Source: Marinobacter sp. LV10R510-11A
GTDB taxonomy: Bacteria; Pseudomonadota; Gammaproteobacteria; Pseudomonadales; Oleiphilaceae
Reading direction: 5' to 3'
NCBI RefSeq assembly: GCF_900215155.1
Contig: NZ_LT907980.1
Span: 806,001-870,000, forward strand
DNA: 64,000 nucleotides
The position numbers and the translations under genes are program-made. The notes under the pieces are model-generated. The model worked only from the letters and a program-made list of their open reading frames with translations. It made no database searches and was not told the origin of the DNA. Each line of letters starts with the position of its first letter. The first letter of the stretch is position 1. Positions 9,739-23,816 of this stretch are shown here, one piece after another.

Positions 9739-10551
9739 ATGAGCCGAATTGAAGGGGTTCTCCAGACCCTCAAAGGACAAGGCCGGAAGGCACTTATTCC
9801 CTTTATTACCGCCGGTGACCCTCACCCAGATGAGACCGTGGGCTTGATGCACACCATGGTTGATGCCGGGGTGGATATCATCGAGCTGGGTGTGCCGTTT
9901 TCTGATCCCATGGCCGATGGCCCAGTGATTCAGTTGGCCTGTGAAAGGGCGCTCAAGCACGGCACATCGCTGCGCCGTGTTCTGGCGATGGTGAGTGAGT
10001 TCAGAAAAACCAATGACACAACCCCGGTAGTGTTGATGGGCTATCTGAACCCCATTGAAGCCATGGGCTACGAAGCCTTTGCCGATGCGGCCGCAAAAGC
10101 GGGCGTAGACGGTGTTCTTACGGTGGACTTGCCACCGGAAGAGGCCGATGACATTGCACCTATGTTCTCCCAGAGAGGGCTGGACCCCATTTTTCTGCTG
10201 GCGCCAACCACCACCGATGAGAGAATTCGGGCAATTGCCGATCACTCTTCTGGTTATGTGTACTATGTTTCATTTAACGGCGTAACGGGAGCTGCCAGAA
10301 TAAACGTGGATGAAGTTGCCGCTAAAGTGGCGCATATTCATGAATTGACGGCTCTGCCCGTTGGCGTTGGCTTTGGTATTCGCGATGCGGAAACAGCCGC
10401 AGCCGTGGGACGGGTATCCGATGGTGTAATTGTTGGCAGTGTGCTGGTCGATACAATAGCCAGAAACCAGGCAAATATCGGAGAGCTTAAACGGGCACTG
10501 ACGGATCTGCTCAACCCCATGCGCGAAGCACTGGACAGCTTGGCTTCCTGA
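9739..10551 (+). CDS. trpA: Tryptophan synthase alpha subunit
   Basis: Cleaves indole-3-glycerol phosphate to indole, which is channelled to TrpB. 270 residues. The two catalytic acids are at the classical positions, Glu49 in [11 protein letters not shown] and Asp60 in [10 protein letters not shown]. Phosphate-binding GVGFGI and DGVIVGS blocks follow. ATG preceded by ACAGGAGCAGG. accD follows 45 bases later in the same direction. Confidence 0.98.
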   Translation: MSRIEGVLQTLKGQGRKALIPFITAGDPHPDETVGLMHTMVDAGVDIIELGVPFSDPMADGPVIQLACERALKHGTSLRRVLAMVSEFRKTNDTTPVVLMGYLNPIEAMGYEAFADAAAKAGVDGVLTVDLPPEEADDIAPMFSQRGLDPIFLLAPTTTDERIRAIADHSSGYVYYVSFNGVTGAARINVDEVAAKVAHIHELTALPVGVGFGIRDAETAAAVGRVSDGVIVGSVLVDTIARNQANIGELKRALTDLLNPMREALDSLAS

Positions 10552-10596
10552 CTCGAAAGGTGAGGGCGGGCCGGAATCAAAGGACAGGATAAAACC

Positions 10597-11523
10597 ATGA
10601 GTAACTGGCTGGACAAGATAATGCCGGGCAAAATCCGCTCGGAATCCAATCGCAGAACAGGTGTTCCTGAAGGGCTTTGGAAAAAGTGCCCTAAATGTGG
10701 CGCCTTTCTCTACAAGCCGGAGCTGGAGAAAAACCTCGATGTTTGCCCCAAATGCAATCATCACCTGAGGGTCAACGCCCGCCGTCGCCTCGACATTTTT
10801 CTTGATGAAGAGGGTCGAGAGGAAATTGGCGAAAACCTAGAACCTTGGGATCGACTGAAGTTCAAGGACACCAAGCGCTACAAGGATCGCCTAGTTCAGG
10901 CTCAAAAAACTACGGGTGAGAAAGACGCGCTTATTGCCATGAAAGGCAAAACACTGGGTGTACCGCTAGTGGCCTGTTCCTTCGAGTTCGGGTTTATGGG
11001 CGGCTCCATGGGCCAAGTTGTTGGGGAAAAGTTCGTTCAGGCCGCTAATATTGCGCTTGCAGAGCGCATTCCTCTGGTTTGCTTTTCTGCCAGCGGCGGC
11101 GCTCGGATGCAAGAAGCCATACTGTCGCTGATGCAGATGTCCAAAACTGCAGCTGTGCTTGAGCGTATGAAGGGGGAAGGCATACCTTACATATCGGTGA
11201 TGACGGACCCGGTGTTCGGTGGTGTATCTGCCAGTCTCGCAATGCTGGGCGATCTTAATATTGCCGAGCCCAATGCATTGATTGGCTTTGCAGGTCCGCG
11301 GGTTATCGAACAGACGGTTCGCGAAAAATTACCCGAAGGTTTCCAGCGCAGTGAGTTCCTACTTGAGCACGGGGCGATCGACATGATTCTGCACCGCCAC
11401 CAGATGCGTGAGCGCATTGCCCACGTGCTGGCGAAGTTCACCGGTCAGGAGCGACCGGGAACAGACGAACCCATTGAATTTGACATAACGGAAAAACCAG
11501 ACGTTGATACCCCCATCGAGTAA
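10597..11523 (+). CDS. accD: Acetyl-CoA carboxylase carboxyltransferase subunit beta
   Basis: Beta half of the carboxyltransferase that moves CO2 from biotin to acetyl-CoA to make malonyl-CoA, the first step of fatty-acid synthesis. 308 residues. An N-terminal four-cysteine zinc ribbon (Cys31, 34, 50 and 53) is followed by a crotonase-like core with [11 protein letters not shown] and [10 protein letters not shown]. The last 20 bases overlap the predicted folC start. The accD-folC-dedD-cvpA-purF order is conserved widely in gammaproteobacteria. Confidence 0.98.
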   Translation: MSNWLDKIMPGKIRSESNRRTGVPEGLWKKCPKCGAFLYKPELEKNLDVCPKCNHHLRVNARRRLDIFLDEEGREEIGENLEPWDRLKFKDTKRYKDRLVQAQKTTGEKDALIAMKGKTLGVPLVACSFEFGFMGGSMGQVVGEKFVQAANIALAERIPLVCFSASGGARMQEAILSLMQMSKTAAVLERMKGEGIPYISVMTDPVFGGVSASLAMLGDLNIAEPNALIGFAGPRVIEQTVREKLPEGFQRSEFLLEHGAIDMILHRHQMRERIAHVLAKFTGQERPGTDEPIEFDITEKPDVDTPIE

Positions 11524-12814
11524 AAAAACACCTCAACCCCCGCATGCGCCGGGGGCGGGTGCCACTGTTGAGCAGTGGCTGTCTTGGCTTGAATCGATCC
11601 ACCCCACTGAAATTGACCTCGGGCTCGACCGGGTTCTTGTCGTATTACGCCGGCTGTTCCGAAACAAGCCAGCGGCGCGTGTGATAACGATTGCCGGAAC
11701 CAACGGCAAGGGCAGTACCGTTGGCACTCTTGAGGCTTTGTTGCTGGCCGCAGGTCGGCGCACCGGCGCCTTTACGTCACCGCATTTGCAGAACTACAAC
11801 GAGCGAGTCCGCATTGATGGCAAAGACATTGACGATGCGGCTCTCATTTTCGCTTTCGAGACGGTTGAGGCGGCTCGTGGTTCGGTAACGCTGACCTATT
11901 TTGAATTTGGCACGTTGGCGGCGTTCGTCGCACTTCGGGAATCCGGTGTGCAGGACTGGATTCTTGAGGTAGGTCTTGGTGGCCGGCTGGATGCCGTAAA
12001 CGTAGTAGACGCGGATCTGGCGATTATAACGTCTGTCGATATTGACCACGTGGCGTTTCTCGGCGACAACCGTGAAGTCATCGGGTTTGAAAAGGCCGGC
12101 ATTCTTCGCCCAGGCATACCGGCCATTGTTGCCGATATGGATCCGCCACGTTCCGTGCTTCAACAGGCAACTGCTCAGAGGGTGGTGCTGACCAGAGCAG
12201 GGCAGGACTACACAGTCCGCGAAGTGGTAGCAGATAGCGGTGAAGCGACTGCAACACTGCAGTACCAAGGGCAGTTGGTTAGCCTCCCTGCAGGGCCTTT
12301 GCCGGTTCAGAGTGTTGCAGCTGCTGTAATGGCGATGCGAACACTTGAGCCTGGGATGGAGGTGTCGGCAATAGAAACAGCTCTGGGCCGAGTAAGTGTA
12401 CCTGGGCGATTTGAGCGCCTTGAGCGAGACCCTGACCTGTATGTGGATGTAGGTCATAATCCCCATGCCGCAAACTGGCTCTGCTCGAGGTTGCAAGCTC
12501 TCAAAGTCAAAGAGGGTAGTCGGAAGGTTCACGCAGTGTACGCCGCACTTGGGGATAAAGACGTTGCGGGAGTAACCAGGGCCATGGCTTCGGTCGTTGA
12601 TTCTTGGTATTTAGCGGGGCTGGATGTACCTCGTGGTTTGGGCTCAGAAGCCTTGAAAGCAAAGCTTGAGTCCTGTGCATTAAAGCAGGTAAGTACTCAC
12701 GATTCTGTAGCTAATGCCATTGCGGAAGCAAAATTCCATGCCAGCAAAAATAGTATTGTGATTGTTTTCGGTTCATTTTTTACCGTTGCACAAGCGCGCT
12801 CGCTGCTGCTGTAA
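11504..12814 (+). CDS. folC: Folylpolyglutamate synthase / dihydrofolate synthase
   Basis: Mur-ligase-type enzyme that adds glutamate to dihydropteroate and to folates. 436 residues with the ATP loop [11 protein letters not shown] (about 62-72), [14 protein letters not shown] and the [10 protein letters not shown]-terminal motif. The only plausible start before the conserved [10 protein letters not shown] segment is the TTG at 11504. It lies inside the end of accD, giving a 20-base overlap and a Pro-rich leader peptide. The start is therefore less certain than the function. Confidence 0.95.
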   Translation: MIPPSSKKTPQPPHAPGAGATVEQWLSWLESIHPTEIDLGLDRVLVVLRRLFRNKPAARVITIAGTNGKGSTVGTLEALLLAAGRRTGAFTSPHLQNYNERVRIDGKDIDDAALIFAFETVEAARGSVTLTYFEFGTLAAFVALRESGVQDWILEVGLGGRLDAVNVVDADLAIITSVDIDHVAFLGDNREVIGFEKAGILRPGIPAIVADMDPPRSVLQQATAQRVVLTRAGQDYTVREVVADSGEATATLQYQGQLVSLPAGPLPVQSVAAAVMAMRTLEPGMEVSAIETALGRVSVPGRFERLERDPDLYVDVGHNPHAANWLCSRLQALKVKEGSRKVHAVYAALGDKDVAGVTRAMASVVDSWYLAGLDVPRGLGSEALKAKLESCALKQVSTHDSVANAIAEAKFHASKNSIVIVFGSFFTVAQARSLLL

Positions 12815-12924
12815 ATCAGACGCTCAGCGCCTTAAACTTTGTTCATAGCGCATCGCAGAGCTTGGAGTTATGACAGGCGGACAGTTAGTATGTGGCAGGA
12901 AAAATGAATGGGGAGCCAAGTAAC

Positions 12925-13521
12925 GTGGATGGATTGAAGCAAAGAATAATTGGAGCGCTGGTGCTGGTTTCGCTGGCCGTTATCTTTGTTCCTATGGTCT
13001 TCGATGAGCCTCACTCAGAGCGCACCTCCACGTCGATCAATATTCCGGAAGAGCCGCCTTTTCCGGAAGTTGAATCGCCGAAGTCGGATATAGCGCAAAC
13101 ACCTCCTTATCAGCAAGATCAGGCTTCGAATTCAGGTTCAGCCGATCAGGACTTCCGCATTCTGGAAAATGATGAGCCGGAGCCGGCTACCCAGCCAGAG
13201 ACCTCACAACCAGCAACACCCAAGCAAACGGAATCTCCGGCGAATGCCGAGCAGACAAATGCGGAGTTTACCCGGTCTCTGGAAGGTGCCTGGGTTGTGC
13301 AGTTGGGCAGTTTTGGCAATGGTGACAACGCCAGACGCCTTCGGGATAGCGTTCGCGAAAAGGGTTATAACTCCCATCTTCAGGAAGTCGTTCGCGGAGA
13401 CAACACCCTTACGCGGGTTTTCAGTGGGCCTTTCGCTGAGAAAACCAAGGCAGAGTCTGCGAAGCGCACACTGGATGAAGCTTTCAGCTTGAACAGTCTC
13501 GTCACTTCCGGCGACAAATAA
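12925..13521 (+). CDS. dedD: SPOR-domain (DedD-like) cell-division protein
   Basis: Bitopic membrane protein with a short cytoplasmic segment, one transmembrane helix (about residues 9-25), a Pro/Glu/Ser-rich periplasmic linker and a C-terminal SPOR domain (about the last 75 residues, GAWVVQLGSFGN onward) that binds denuded septal peptidoglycan. I prefer the GTG at 12925, because MDGLKQRIIGALVL is the usual N-terminus and GGGGAG lies nine bases upstream. In-frame alternatives are ATG 12904 and GTG 12892. It sits between folC and cvpA as in other gammaproteobacteria. Confidence 0.85.
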   Translation: MDGLKQRIIGALVLVSLAVIFVPMVFDEPHSERTSTSINIPEEPPFPEVESPKSDIAQTPPYQQDQASNSGSADQDFRILENDEPEPATQPETSQPATPKQTESPANAEQTNAEFTRSLEGAWVVQLGSFGNGDNARRLRDSVREKGYNSHLQEVVRGDNTLTRVFSGPFAEKTKAESAKRTLDEAFSLNSLVTSGDK

Positions 13522-13554
13522 CGCTTTTAACCTGCTTTATATCACTCTGGCGGT

Positions 13555-13582
13555 TTGGCGCGCCGGGGTTTCCTGATAGAAT
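13555..13582 (+). promoter_or_regulatory. Likely promoter for cvpA-purF
   Basis: TTGGCG (13555-13560), 16 bases, then an extended -10 TGATAGAAT (TAGAAT at 13577-13582), 31 bases before the cvpA ATG. No PurR-like palindrome is visible. Confidence 0.45.
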
Positions 13583-13612
13583 TCGCGCTTCCTTTTCTCC
13601 ACCGGGATTTCC

Positions 13613-14149
13613 ATGGACGCGCTGATCTGGATTGACTGGGTCATCATTGCCCTCATTACAGTTTCCACTCTCATCAGTCTAAAACGCGGTTTCGTAAAAG
13701 AAGCTTTGTCTTTAGTGACTTGGGTGGGCGCGTTCATACTTGCCCGCACCTTTCACCCCCAGATGCAAGCGCTGCTTGAGAACACCGTTGAGACGCCGCT
13801 TGTACGATTGATAGCAGCATTTGCCATTCTTTTTTTCGGAACACTCATTGTCGGCGCAATCATCAACAACATGATCGGGCATCTTGTCCGTGCCACTGGG
13901 CTCTCAGCGACTGACAGAGTACTAGGCATGGGGTTTGGCCTGCTGCGTGGCATTGTTGTTGTTATCGTCGCGATTGCTTTTATCCGTTACACCCCTCTGG
14001 CCCAGGATACCTGGTGGAGGACGTCCGTCATGATAGACCGCCTTTCGGTGGTTGAAGACTGGTCCAGGCGAACATTCGGCGACGAGTTCGCCCGTTTTCT
14101 AGAGCCAGATTCTCAAAAGGCCGTGAAACCCACGTCCGCATCTCGCTAA
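13613..14149 (+). CDS. cvpA: CvpA family membrane protein
   Basis: Small inner-membrane protein of the colicin V production family, 178 residues with about four hydrophobic helices (near residues 3-22, 26-48, 62-85 and 100-125) and a polar C-terminus. Relatives are linked to envelope stress resistance and colicin V export; biochemical activity is unknown. WIDWVIIALITVSTLISLKRGFVKEALSL is the family N-terminal signature region (only partly quoted by position: residues 5-30). It lies directly upstream of purF, the classical pairing. Confidence 0.92.
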   Translation: MDALIWIDWVIIALITVSTLISLKRGFVKEALSLVTWVGAFILARTFHPQMQALLENTVETPLVRLIAAFAILFFGTLIVGAIINNMIGHLVRATGLSATDRVLGMGFGLLRGIVVVIVAIAFIRYTPLAQDTWWRTSVMIDRLSVVEDWSRRTFGDEFARFLEPDSQKAVKPTSASR

Positions 14150-14183
14150 CATTCAGAATTAACACCCGGAGATCACCTTATCC

Positions 14184-15710
14184 ATGTGTGGCATTGTCGG
14201 CATCGTCAGTACTTCCAACGTCAATCAGTCGCTTTATGATGCGCTGACTGTACTTCAGCACCGAGGCCAGGATGCGGCGGGCATTGTTACCTTTCAGGAC
14301 GAGCGCTTTTACCTGCGCAAGGATAATGGTCTGGTTCGTGACGTTTTTCATACTCGCCACATGCATCGTCTGGTGGGCAACGTAGGCATAGGCCATGTGC
14401 GTTACCCGACGGCCGGAAGCTCAAGTTCTGCAGAGTCTCAGCCCTTCTATGTAAACAGCCCTTACGGTATTACTCTTGCCCATAACGGTAATTTGACCAA
14501 CGCCGACGAACTGAGCCGGGATTTATTCCGCACCGATCTGCGCCATATCAACACCAACTCGGATTCGGAAGTGCTGCTGAACGTGTTTGCACACGAGCTG
14601 CAAAAACTACGCAAACTTGATCCTACAAAGGATGATATCTTTTCGGCCGTAAGTGCCGTTCACGAGCGGTGTGCCGGCGCCTATGCGGTTGTAGCCATGA
14701 TTGCCGGGCACGGTATTGTCGGCTTCCGTGACCCTAACGGCATCCGCCCCATCTGTTACGGTGAACGAACCAGCGAGTCCGGCCGCAAGGAATACATGCT
14801 TGCTTCCGAAAGTGTTGCCCTGAGCGCGGCCGGTTACACTCTGGTACGAGATATCGCCCCCGGAGAAGCCGTTTATATCGAAACCGACGGCACGTTGTAT
14901 ACCCAGCAATGCGCTAAAAAACCGAAGTTATACCCCTGTATTTTTGAGCATGTCTATTTTGCTCGGCCGGATTCCATCATCGATGGCGTGTCCGTGTATA
15001 AGGCGCGCTTGCGCATGGGTGAAACCTTGGCAGATAAAGTGCTGCGTGAACGCCCGGATCACGATATTGATGTTGTTATGCCTATTCCTGATACCAGCCG
15101 GACATCGGCCTTACAGATGGCCCACCGACTAGGCCTGAAATTCCGCGAAGGGTTCATCAAAAATCGCTATATTGGCCGGACGTTTATCATGCCTGGCCAG
15201 ACTATGCGCAAAAAATCGGTGCGCCAGAAACTGAACCCGATCGAGCTTGAGTTCCGGGGTAAAAACGTAATGCTGGTGGACGATTCCATCGTTCGCGGAA
15301 CCACGTGCAAAGAAATTGTGCAGATGGCTCGGGACGCCGGCGCCAAGAATGTCTACTTCGCATCGGCTGCGCCTCCGGTTCGTTACCCCAACGTTTATGG
15401 CATTGACATGCCATCGGCCAAAGAGCTGATTGCTCATGACAGGACCGTTGAGGAAATTCGCGGTCTAATAGGAGCCGACTGGCTGTTGTACCAAGATCTC
15501 GAAGATCTGGTGACCAGTGTAAGCGATGTAAATGACAACATTGACGGCTGGGAGTGCTCAGTGTTCACCGGGAACTACGTGACGGGCGATATTGACTCCG
15601 CGTATCTCGAGCGCCTCGATGACGCTCGCAATGATATGAAACGGTCGGGAACTGCAGGCGCCGCGTCAACTGACAACGGCATTATTGATCTTTACAACGA
15701 CGAAGACTGA
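14184..15710 (+). CDS. purF: Amidophosphoribosyltransferase
   Basis: First committed step of purine synthesis, glutamine plus PRPP to phosphoribosylamine. 508 residues. The N-terminal nucleophile Cys2 is in MCGIVGIV, so no propeptide is present. The glutaminase domain (about 2-240) is followed by a phosphoribosyltransferase domain with the PRPP loop [13 protein letters not shown]. Located 34 bases after cvpA; metZ follows 26 bases later. Feedback control by nucleotides is expected from the family. Confidence 0.98.
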   Translation: MCGIVGIVSTSNVNQSLYDALTVLQHRGQDAAGIVTFQDERFYLRKDNGLVRDVFHTRHMHRLVGNVGIGHVRYPTAGSSSSAESQPFYVNSPYGITLAHNGNLTNADELSRDLFRTDLRHINTNSDSEVLLNVFAHELQKLRKLDPTKDDIFSAVSAVHERCAGAYAVVAMIAGHGIVGFRDPNGIRPICYGERTSESGRKEYMLASESVALSAAGYTLVRDIAPGEAVYIETDGTLYTQQCAKKPKLYPCIFEHVYFARPDSIIDGVSVYKARLRMGETLADKVLRERPDHDIDVVMPIPDTSRTSALQMAHRLGLKFREGFIKNRYIGRTFIMPGQTMRKKSVRQKLNPIELEFRGKNVMLVDDSIVRGTTCKEIVQMARDAGAKNVYFASAAPPVRYPNVYGIDMPSAKELIAHDRTVEEIRGLIGADWLLYQDLEDLVTSVSDVNDNIDGWECSVFTGNYVTGDIDSAYLERLDDARNDMKRSGTAGAASTDNGIIDLYNDED

Positions 15711-15736
15711 ACACCGAGCCTTACCAGGAGACGCTC

Positions 15737-16972
15737 ATGACTTTTCACCGCGAAGAAACTGTCCAGATTCCCGAATCGGATCTCGACGGTATGTCCCTGG
15801 ATACTCTGGCGGTGAGGGCAGGGCAGATCCGGACCGGTCAGCTTGAGCACAGTGATGCGATTTTTCCTACATCCAGCTTTGTTTATGGCAGTGCTGCTCA
15901 GGCAGCGGCGCGTTTCGGTGGCGAGGAGCCGGGCAATATATACTCCCGTTTCACCAACCCCACGGTTCAAGCCTTTGAGGGCCGCATTGCTGCCATGGAA
16001 GGGGGAGACCGCGCTGTAGCAACCTCATCCGGCATGGCTGCCATTCTCAGCACATGTATGGCGCTGCTAAAAAGCGGTGACCACGTTATCTGTTCCCGTG
16101 GTGTATTTGGAACCACCAATGTGCTGTTTCAGAAATACATGGCAAAGTTTGGTGTTGAAACAACGTTGGTAAGCCTTACGGATACCGAAGAGTGGGCATC
16201 GTCAATACGCCCAAATACCCGCATGCTGTTCGTCGAGACCCCGTCTAACCCACTCTGTGAGGTTGCCGACATGGGTGCTTTGGCAAAGCTTGCCCACGAC
16301 AATGACGCCCTGTTCGTGGTGGACAACTGTTTTTGCACGCCTGTGTTGCAGCGCCCCCTGGAGCACGGTGCCGATATCGTGATTCACTCTGCAACCAAAT
16401 ACCTCGATGGCCAGGGCCGTTGTGTGGGTGGGGTTGTTGTCGGCCCCACGAAACTCATGGACGAAGTCTATGGCTTCCTAAGGTCCGCAGGGCCCACCAT
16501 GAGCCCGTTTAATGCTTGGGTGTTCCATAAAGGCTTGGAAACCTTACCAATCCGTATGCGAGCTCACTGTGACAATGCGTTAGAGTTAGCGACGTGGTTG
16601 GAGCAGCAACCGGAAGTGGAACAAGTGTATTACGCAGGGCTTAAAAGCCACCCACAGCACGCGCTTGCAAAAAAACAGCAGAAAGGTTTTGGTGGGGTGC
16701 TGTCATTTTGTCTAAAAGGCGATCGCGAAGAAGCCTGGAGCTTCATCGATGCAACCCGCATGATTTCAATCACGGCGAACCTGGGTGATGTGAAAACCAC
16801 GATTACCCATCCGGCGACCACAACCCACGGGCGCTTGTCTCCAGAAGACAAGTCCAGCGCAGGCATAACCGAAAACCTGTTGCGTCTGTCGGTGGGTATA
16901 GAAGCAGTTGAAGATCTGAAAACAGACTTGTATAGAGGTTTTCAGGCGCTTCAGAACGCAAGCAACATTTAA
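15737..16972 (+). CDS. metZ: O-succinylhomoserine sulfhydrylase
   Basis: PLP enzyme of the Cys/Met-metabolism family that makes homocysteine from O-succinylhomoserine and sulfide. 411 residues; PLP lysine in HSATKYLDGQGR (Lys221), phosphate-binding SSGMAAI and the C-terminal RLSVGIEAVEDL motif. Position right after purF is the pseudomonad metZ location, which favours this over cystathionine gamma-synthase or O-acetylhomoserine enzymes. Together with metH in this window it gives a direct-sulfhydrylation methionine route. Confidence 0.9.
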   Translation: MTFHREETVQIPESDLDGMSLDTLAVRAGQIRTGQLEHSDAIFPTSSFVYGSAAQAAARFGGEEPGNIYSRFTNPTVQAFEGRIAAMEGGDRAVATSSGMAAILSTCMALLKSGDHVICSRGVFGTTNVLFQKYMAKFGVETTLVSLTDTEEWASSIRPNTRMLFVETPSNPLCEVADMGALAKLAHDNDALFVVDNCFCTPVLQRPLEHGADIVIHSATKYLDGQGRCVGGVVVGPTKLMDEVYGFLRSAGPTMSPFNAWVFHKGLETLPIRMRAHCDNALELATWLEQQPEVEQVYYAGLKSHPQHALAKKQQKGFGGVLSFCLKGDREEAWSFIDATRMISITANLGDVKTTITHPATTTHGRLSPEDKSSAGITENLLRLSVGIEAVEDLKTDLYRGFQALQNASNI

Positions 16973-16985
16973 CGTTTGAGCATTC

Positions 16986-19550
16986 ATGGCCGAATCTGCA
17001 AAAGCGAAGAAATCACCACAAGAACTAACACAGAAGCAGCTGCGCTTTCGCCGCCTTGCCGCGCAGGGTGCGCGTGAAGGTGCGGTGATTGGGCTTGTTG
17101 CCCTTTGTATATATCTAACTATGGCTCTTGTGACGTTTAACGCTGCTGACCCAGGCTGGGCCAGCATTGGTCATGACACTAATGTGCTCAATTCAGCGGG
17201 CCGCTCTGGCGCCTGGCTTGCAAGCCTGCTTATGGATTTCTTCGGCCATGTGGCCTACCTGTTCCCAATGATGGTGGCGGGTTACGCCATCATGTTGATA
17301 CGCCTGCGAAACGATTCTCTGGATTTGCACTGGCCGTTGTTCCTGATGCGGTTTGGTGGGTTTCTGCTGATTCTGTTGTCTGCGACCAGCCTCCTTTCGC
17401 TTTACTCAGTCTTTGGGTTAGGCGCCTCGTCCGGTGGGGTGCTGGGAACCGCCGTTGCAGATGCCATGGTTCGTTTTTTCAACTTACCGGCAACGACCTT
17501 GTTGCTTATAGCCATACTTCTGTTCGCCCTCACGGTTACGGTGGGGCTTTCTTGGTTCTGGCTCATGGATCAGTTGGGTGAGATGACGCTCCGCTTGGGG
17601 CAGGCACTAAAGCGGCTTGCCACCTCCGACAAAACGAAACCAGCTCCAGAGTCCAGCACTGCCTCCGCGCATAAAGCCGATGCTGCAAAAGCTCAGGCGG
17701 CGGCTGCCGAACACGAACAGCCCAGATCGCCCTGGTGGCACAAGATCCCTGGGTTTGGCCCACGCAAAGCGGCCAAGCCTCAAGAACAAGCGGGTGAACG
17801 GCTAGAGCCAGGCCTTGAAGGTTTTTCTGCCGGCGAAGAGCTGGAGCCCGCGAGACTGGAAAGCTTCAGCTCCCGTGATGAGGCACCGGCTAAAGCTCGC
17901 AAGCAGCCGTTCACTCAGGGCACGCCAAAGCTTGCGTCGGCGGTCGGCAGGTCGTTGAAAATAGCGCCGTTTAAGAAAGACGATCAAACGCCTCAAGCAA
18001 GCAACGGAAAAAACTCTCAACCTTCGCTGCTTGAAGACATAGAAAGCCCAATCCCGCCCATCTCGCTGTTAGATCCGCCTGAGGAGCACAAGGAAAGTGG
18101 GTACTCAGAGGAAGCCCTTGAACACATGTCGCGCTTGCTTGAGGAAAAGCTGGCTGACTTTGGTGTTTCTGTTGAGGTAGTTGAGGTAAACCCGGGTCCG
18201 GTTATCACTCGTTTTGAGATCAAACCGGCCGCCGGCGTTAAGGTTAGCAAGATTTCGAACCTTGCAAAGGATCTGGCCCGTTCACTGGCTGTGCTCAGCG
18301 TTAGGGTTGTGGAGGTTATCCCGGGCAAGTCTGTGGTGGGTATCGAGATTCCCAATGAAACGCGTGAAATCGTACGCCTCAGCGAAGTTCTGGGATCGAG
18401 GGTGTTCACCGAATCCAGCTCGGCCCTCACCATGGCGCTGGGTAATGACATAGGTGGCAACCCCATGGTTGCAAACCTCTCAAAAATGCCCCATCTGCTG
18501 GTTGCCGGCACCACCGGCTCTGGTAAGTCGGTGGGTGTTAACGCCATGCTAATAAGTATGTTGTTGAAGGCGAGGCCAGACGAAGTCCGCTTCATTATGG
18601 TCGACCCAAAGATGCTTGAGCTCAGCATCTACGATGGCATTCCTCACCTGCTAACGCCGGTTGTTACCGACATGAAAGATGCTGCAAATGCATTGCGTTG
18701 GTGCGTGGCCGAAATGGAACGCAGATACCGCGTTATGGCCAGCTTGGGTGTCCGTAACGTTGCAGGCTTCAACCGCAAGGTAAAAGACGCAGCAGAAGCC
18801 GGAGAGCCGCTGCTTGACCCAACATGGAAGCCGGATGAGTATCTCGCCAGCGATGAACAAGAGCGCCCGGAACTGGTGACATTGCCGTTCATCGTCGTAG
18901 TTATTGATGAGTTTGCCGACATGATGATGATTGTCGGCAAAAAAGTGGAAGAACTGATCGCGCGTATTGCCCAAAAAGCGAGGGCTGCAGGGATTCACCT
19001 GATTCTTGCCACTCAGCGGCCGTCTGTAGATGTGATCACCGGCCTGATCAAGGCCAACATTCCCACCCGTATGTCGTTCCAGGTGTCGTCTAAGATCGAT
19101 TCTCGCACAGTGCTGGATCAGGGTGGTGCGGAACAGCTCCTCGGCCACGGCGATATGTTGTACTTGCCTCCGGGTTCAGGCCTCCCTGTGCGTGTTCATG
19201 GTGCGTTTGTGGATGACGACGAGGTTCACCGGGTTGTAAGTGCCTGGAAGGCCAGAGGCGAACCCGTTTATGTAGACGATGTACTTAACGGTGCCGAAGG
19301 CGAAAATCTGCCAGGCGTCCCCACATTAACGGAAGGCGGCGATAGCGAAGGCGATGCACTGTTCGATGAGGTTGTAGCCTTTGTAACAGAGGGCCGCCGA
19401 GTGTCGATTTCCTCCGTGCAACGAAAGTTCAGGATAGGTTATAACCGGGCGGCCAATATTGTTGAGGCTATGGAAGCATCGGGTGTTGTCAGTGCTGCGG
19501 GCCACAACGGTGGCCGTGAAGTCTTGGCGCCGCCCCCACCGAGAAATTAG
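16986..19550 (+). CDS. ftsK: DNA translocase FtsK
   Basis: Septal DNA pump that clears and aligns the chromosome terminus and activates XerCD. 854 residues. N-terminal membrane domain with about four helices (residues 30-200), a shortish Pro/Ala/Glu linker (about 215-360), the RecA-like motor with Walker A GTTGSGKS (Lys514) and Walker [13 protein letters not shown], and a C-terminal winged-helix gamma domain (last about 65 residues, [17 protein letters not shown]). All three functional modules are present. lolA follows 12 bases later. Confidence 0.97.
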   Translation: MAESAKAKKSPQELTQKQLRFRRLAAQGAREGAVIGLVALCIYLTMALVTFNAADPGWASIGHDTNVLNSAGRSGAWLASLLMDFFGHVAYLFPMMVAGYAIMLIRLRNDSLDLHWPLFLMRFGGFLLILLSATSLLSLYSVFGLGASSGGVLGTAVADAMVRFFNLPATTLLLIAILLFALTVTVGLSWFWLMDQLGEMTLRLGQALKRLATSDKTKPAPESSTASAHKADAAKAQAAAAEHEQPRSPWWHKIPGFGPRKAAKPQEQAGERLEPGLEGFSAGEELEPARLESFSSRDEAPAKARKQPFTQGTPKLASAVGRSLKIAPFKKDDQTPQASNGKNSQPSLLEDIESPIPPISLLDPPEEHKESGYSEEALEHMSRLLEEKLADFGVSVEVVEVNPGPVITRFEIKPAAGVKVSKISNLAKDLARSLAVLSVRVVEVIPGKSVVGIEIPNETREIVRLSEVLGSRVFTESSSALTMALGNDIGGNPMVANLSKMPHLLVAGTTGSGKSVGVNAMLISMLLKARPDEVRFIMVDPKMLELSIYDGIPHLLTPVVTDMKDAANALRWCVAEMERRYRVMASLGVRNVAGFNRKVKDAAEAGEPLLDPTWKPDEYLASDEQERPELVTLPFIVVVIDEFADMMMIVGKKVEELIARIAQKARAAGIHLILATQRPSVDVITGLIKANIPTRMSFQVSSKIDSRTVLDQGGAEQLLGHGDMLYLPPGSGLPVRVHGAFVDDDEVHRVVSAWKARGEPVYVDDVLNGAEGENLPGVPTLTEGGDSEGDALFDEVVAFVTEGRRVSISSVQRKFRIGYNRAANIVEAMEASGVVSAAGHNGGREVLAPPPPRN

Positions 19551-19562
19551 GAGTCGTATTGT

Positions 19563-20222
19563 ATGCAACAGTTTTCCCTAAAACCCGTGCTGGCCCCCGT
19601 GCTGGCTGTAGTTGTCGCACTTTTGTTCAGCAGCTCACTAATGGCAGCCGACAACGAGGAATCGGCAGCGGAATTAGCCTCTGTGTTAACAAGCTATGAA
19701 ACCTATCAAGCCGACTTTATCCAAATTGTGGTAAACGAAGACGGCAGCAAGGTTCAGGAAACCCGTGGCTCTCTGAAGGCCAAAAGGCCGGGTCTGTTTT
19801 ACTGGGAAACCCGCGCCCCTATGTCGCAGTTTGTCGTCAGTGATGGCAACACCGTGCAAGTTTATGATCCTGACCTAGAACAGGTCACTGTGCATAACTT
19901 GGATGATCGGGTACAGACCACACCTGCACTGCTGTTGAGTGGTGAAGTGGATAACCTGGAAGAAACTTACCGGGTGTCCAGTCGTCAGATCAGCGACGAT
20001 ACACGGGAATTCACCCTTGAACCCAAAAGCGAAGATTCACTGTTTGTGTCCCTGCAGCTGACGTTCTTTAAGAATGAACTGCAGGAGATGCGCATGAAAG
20101 ATTCCCTGTCACAGCTTAGTGTGCTCAGCTTTGACCGTATTCAGCTGAACGACACCGTCGACAAGAGCGTGTTTACGCTTGAATACCCGGAGGACGTTGA
20201 CGTAATCCGGGACGAAAGCTGA
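19563..20222 (+). CDS. lolA: Outer-membrane lipoprotein carrier LolA
   Basis: Periplasmic chaperone that carries lipoproteins from LolCDE to LolB. 219 residues, with a signal peptide of about 28 residues (cleavage after a SSLMA-A type site). The core includes [26 protein letters not shown] and [10 protein letters not shown], all typical of the family. The lolA-rarA start-stop gap is one base, so rarA is tightly coupled. ftsK-lolA-rarA-serS is a widely conserved order. Confidence 0.95.
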   Translation: MQQFSLKPVLAPVLAVVVALLFSSSLMAADNEESAAELASVLTSYETYQADFIQIVVNEDGSKVQETRGSLKAKRPGLFYWETRAPMSQFVVSDGNTVQVYDPDLEQVTVHNLDDRVQTTPALLLSGEVDNLEETYRVSSRQISDDTREFTLEPKSEDSLFVSLQLTFFKNELQEMRMKDSLSQLSVLSFDRIQLNDTVDKSVFTLEYPEDVDVIRDES

Positions 20223-20223
20223 C

Positions 20224-21561
20224 ATGCAAAGCAGCTTGTTCACCGAGCAGGTCGGGTTCCGGCCTCTAGCGGCGCGTATGCGGCCGGAATCCCTAGACGA
20301 CTACGTGGGTCAAATGCACCTCGTGGGGCCCGGGAAACCGCTGCGTAGAGCTGTGGAGCAGGGGCAACTCCACTCCATGATTCTTTGGGGCCCGCCCGGG
20401 GTGGGTAAGACCACTTTTGCAAGACTACTGGCGAGCGTCGGCGACCTCAGTTTTGAGAATGTGTCCGCGGTTTTAAGTGGCGTAAAAGATATTCGTGCGA
20501 TCGTTGAACGAGCGCGCAACCGTAAGCAGTCCCAGGGCCAAGACACGCTATTGTTCGTGGACGAAGTGCACAGGTTCAACAAGAGCCAGCAAGATGCGTT
20601 TCTTCCACATATTGAAGATGGCACCTTTATTTTTGTCGGCGCCACCACTGAAAACCCCTCTTTCGAGCTCAACAGCGCTCTGCTTTCCCGCACCCGTGTG
20701 TATGTGCTTAAGAATCTCGAAGAAGACGACATCCTCCGTATGCTCAGCCGGGCTTTGACCTCAGAAGAAGGTTTTGGGGGCCAACTCGCGGTGTCTGACG
20801 AGGTGCTGCGGGTAATGGCATCGGCATCCGGCGGCGATGCTAGGCGGGCGCTTAACATCCTCGAGATTTCTGCCGATCTAGCAGAGCTGGACAGTGACGG
20901 TAAAAATCGCGTTAACGCAGACCAGCTTGAACAAGTGATGCAAACCAGTTTGCGCCGGTTTGATAAGGGCGGAGATGTTTTTTACGACCAGATATCGGCA
21001 CTGCACAAATCCGTAAGGGGCTCAGACCCTGACGGCTCGCTGTACTGGCTGTGTCGGATGCTTGATGGTGGCTGCGACCCTTTGTACGTCGTTCGCCGTT
21101 TGGTGCGCATTGCGAGTGAGGATATCGGCAACGCCGATCCCCGGGCCCTGCAGCTGAGTATGGATGCCTGGTTTGCACAGGAACGGTTGGGGAGCCCCGA
21201 AGGCGAACTGGCCCTAGCGCAGGCCGTAACCTATCTGGCACTCGCGCCGAAAAGCGACGCGGTTTACAAGGCATTCAACCAGTGCATGGCAGATATACGG
21301 AAGGATCCAGATTACGAGGTTCCCGTGCATTTACGCAATGCGCCCACCAAGCTGCTGAAAAGCATGGGGCACGGCGACTCCTATCGTTATGCTCACCATG
21401 AACCGGATGCATTCGCCGCTGGAGAGTCCTACTTGCCAGAGGCCATCCATCAGCGCAGGTACTATGAGCCAGTTAACCGTGGCCTAGAGATCAAGCTCTC
21501 CGAAAAGCGCCAACGACTCGATGCCCTGAACGAACAAAGCCCCAACAAACGCCATACCTGA
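20224..21561 (+). CDS. rarA: Replication-associated recombination protein A (AAA+ ATPase)
   Basis: RarA/MgsA, a clamp-loader-related ATPase acting at stalled replication forks. 445 residues; Walker [10 protein letters not shown] (Lys62), Walker [12 protein letters not shown], sensor [11 protein letters not shown] and the C-terminal MgsA tetramerisation region with [10 protein letters not shown] and [10 protein letters not shown]. It starts one base after the lolA stop. Assignment is firm. Confidence 0.96.
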   Translation: MQSSLFTEQVGFRPLAARMRPESLDDYVGQMHLVGPGKPLRRAVEQGQLHSMILWGPPGVGKTTFARLLASVGDLSFENVSAVLSGVKDIRAIVERARNRKQSQGQDTLLFVDEVHRFNKSQQDAFLPHIEDGTFIFVGATTENPSFELNSALLSRTRVYVLKNLEEDDILRMLSRALTSEEGFGGQLAVSDEVLRVMASASGGDARRALNILEISADLAELDSDGKNRVNADQLEQVMQTSLRRFDKGGDVFYDQISALHKSVRGSDPDGSLYWLCRMLDGGCDPLYVVRRLVRIASEDIGNADPRALQLSMDAWFAQERLGSPEGELALAQAVTYLALAPKSDAVYKAFNQCMADIRKDPDYEVPVHLRNAPTKLLKSMGHGDSYRYAHHEPDAFAAGESYLPEAIHQRRYYEPVNRGLEIKLSEKRQRLDALNEQSPNKRHT

Positions 21562-21610
21562 GCTTTTTATAAGGTTGCCCGCCGGCGCTAGCCAGCAGCA
21601 GCGGCACAGG

Positions 21611-23792
<2,182 letters not shown>

Positions 23793-23816
23793 CAGCGTTG
23801 GTAGTGCCAGTAGGGC

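Noticed and set aside
11777..12532. 251-residue open frame antisense to folC
   Set aside because: Fully inside the strongly supported folC gene; no recognisable domain or start site.
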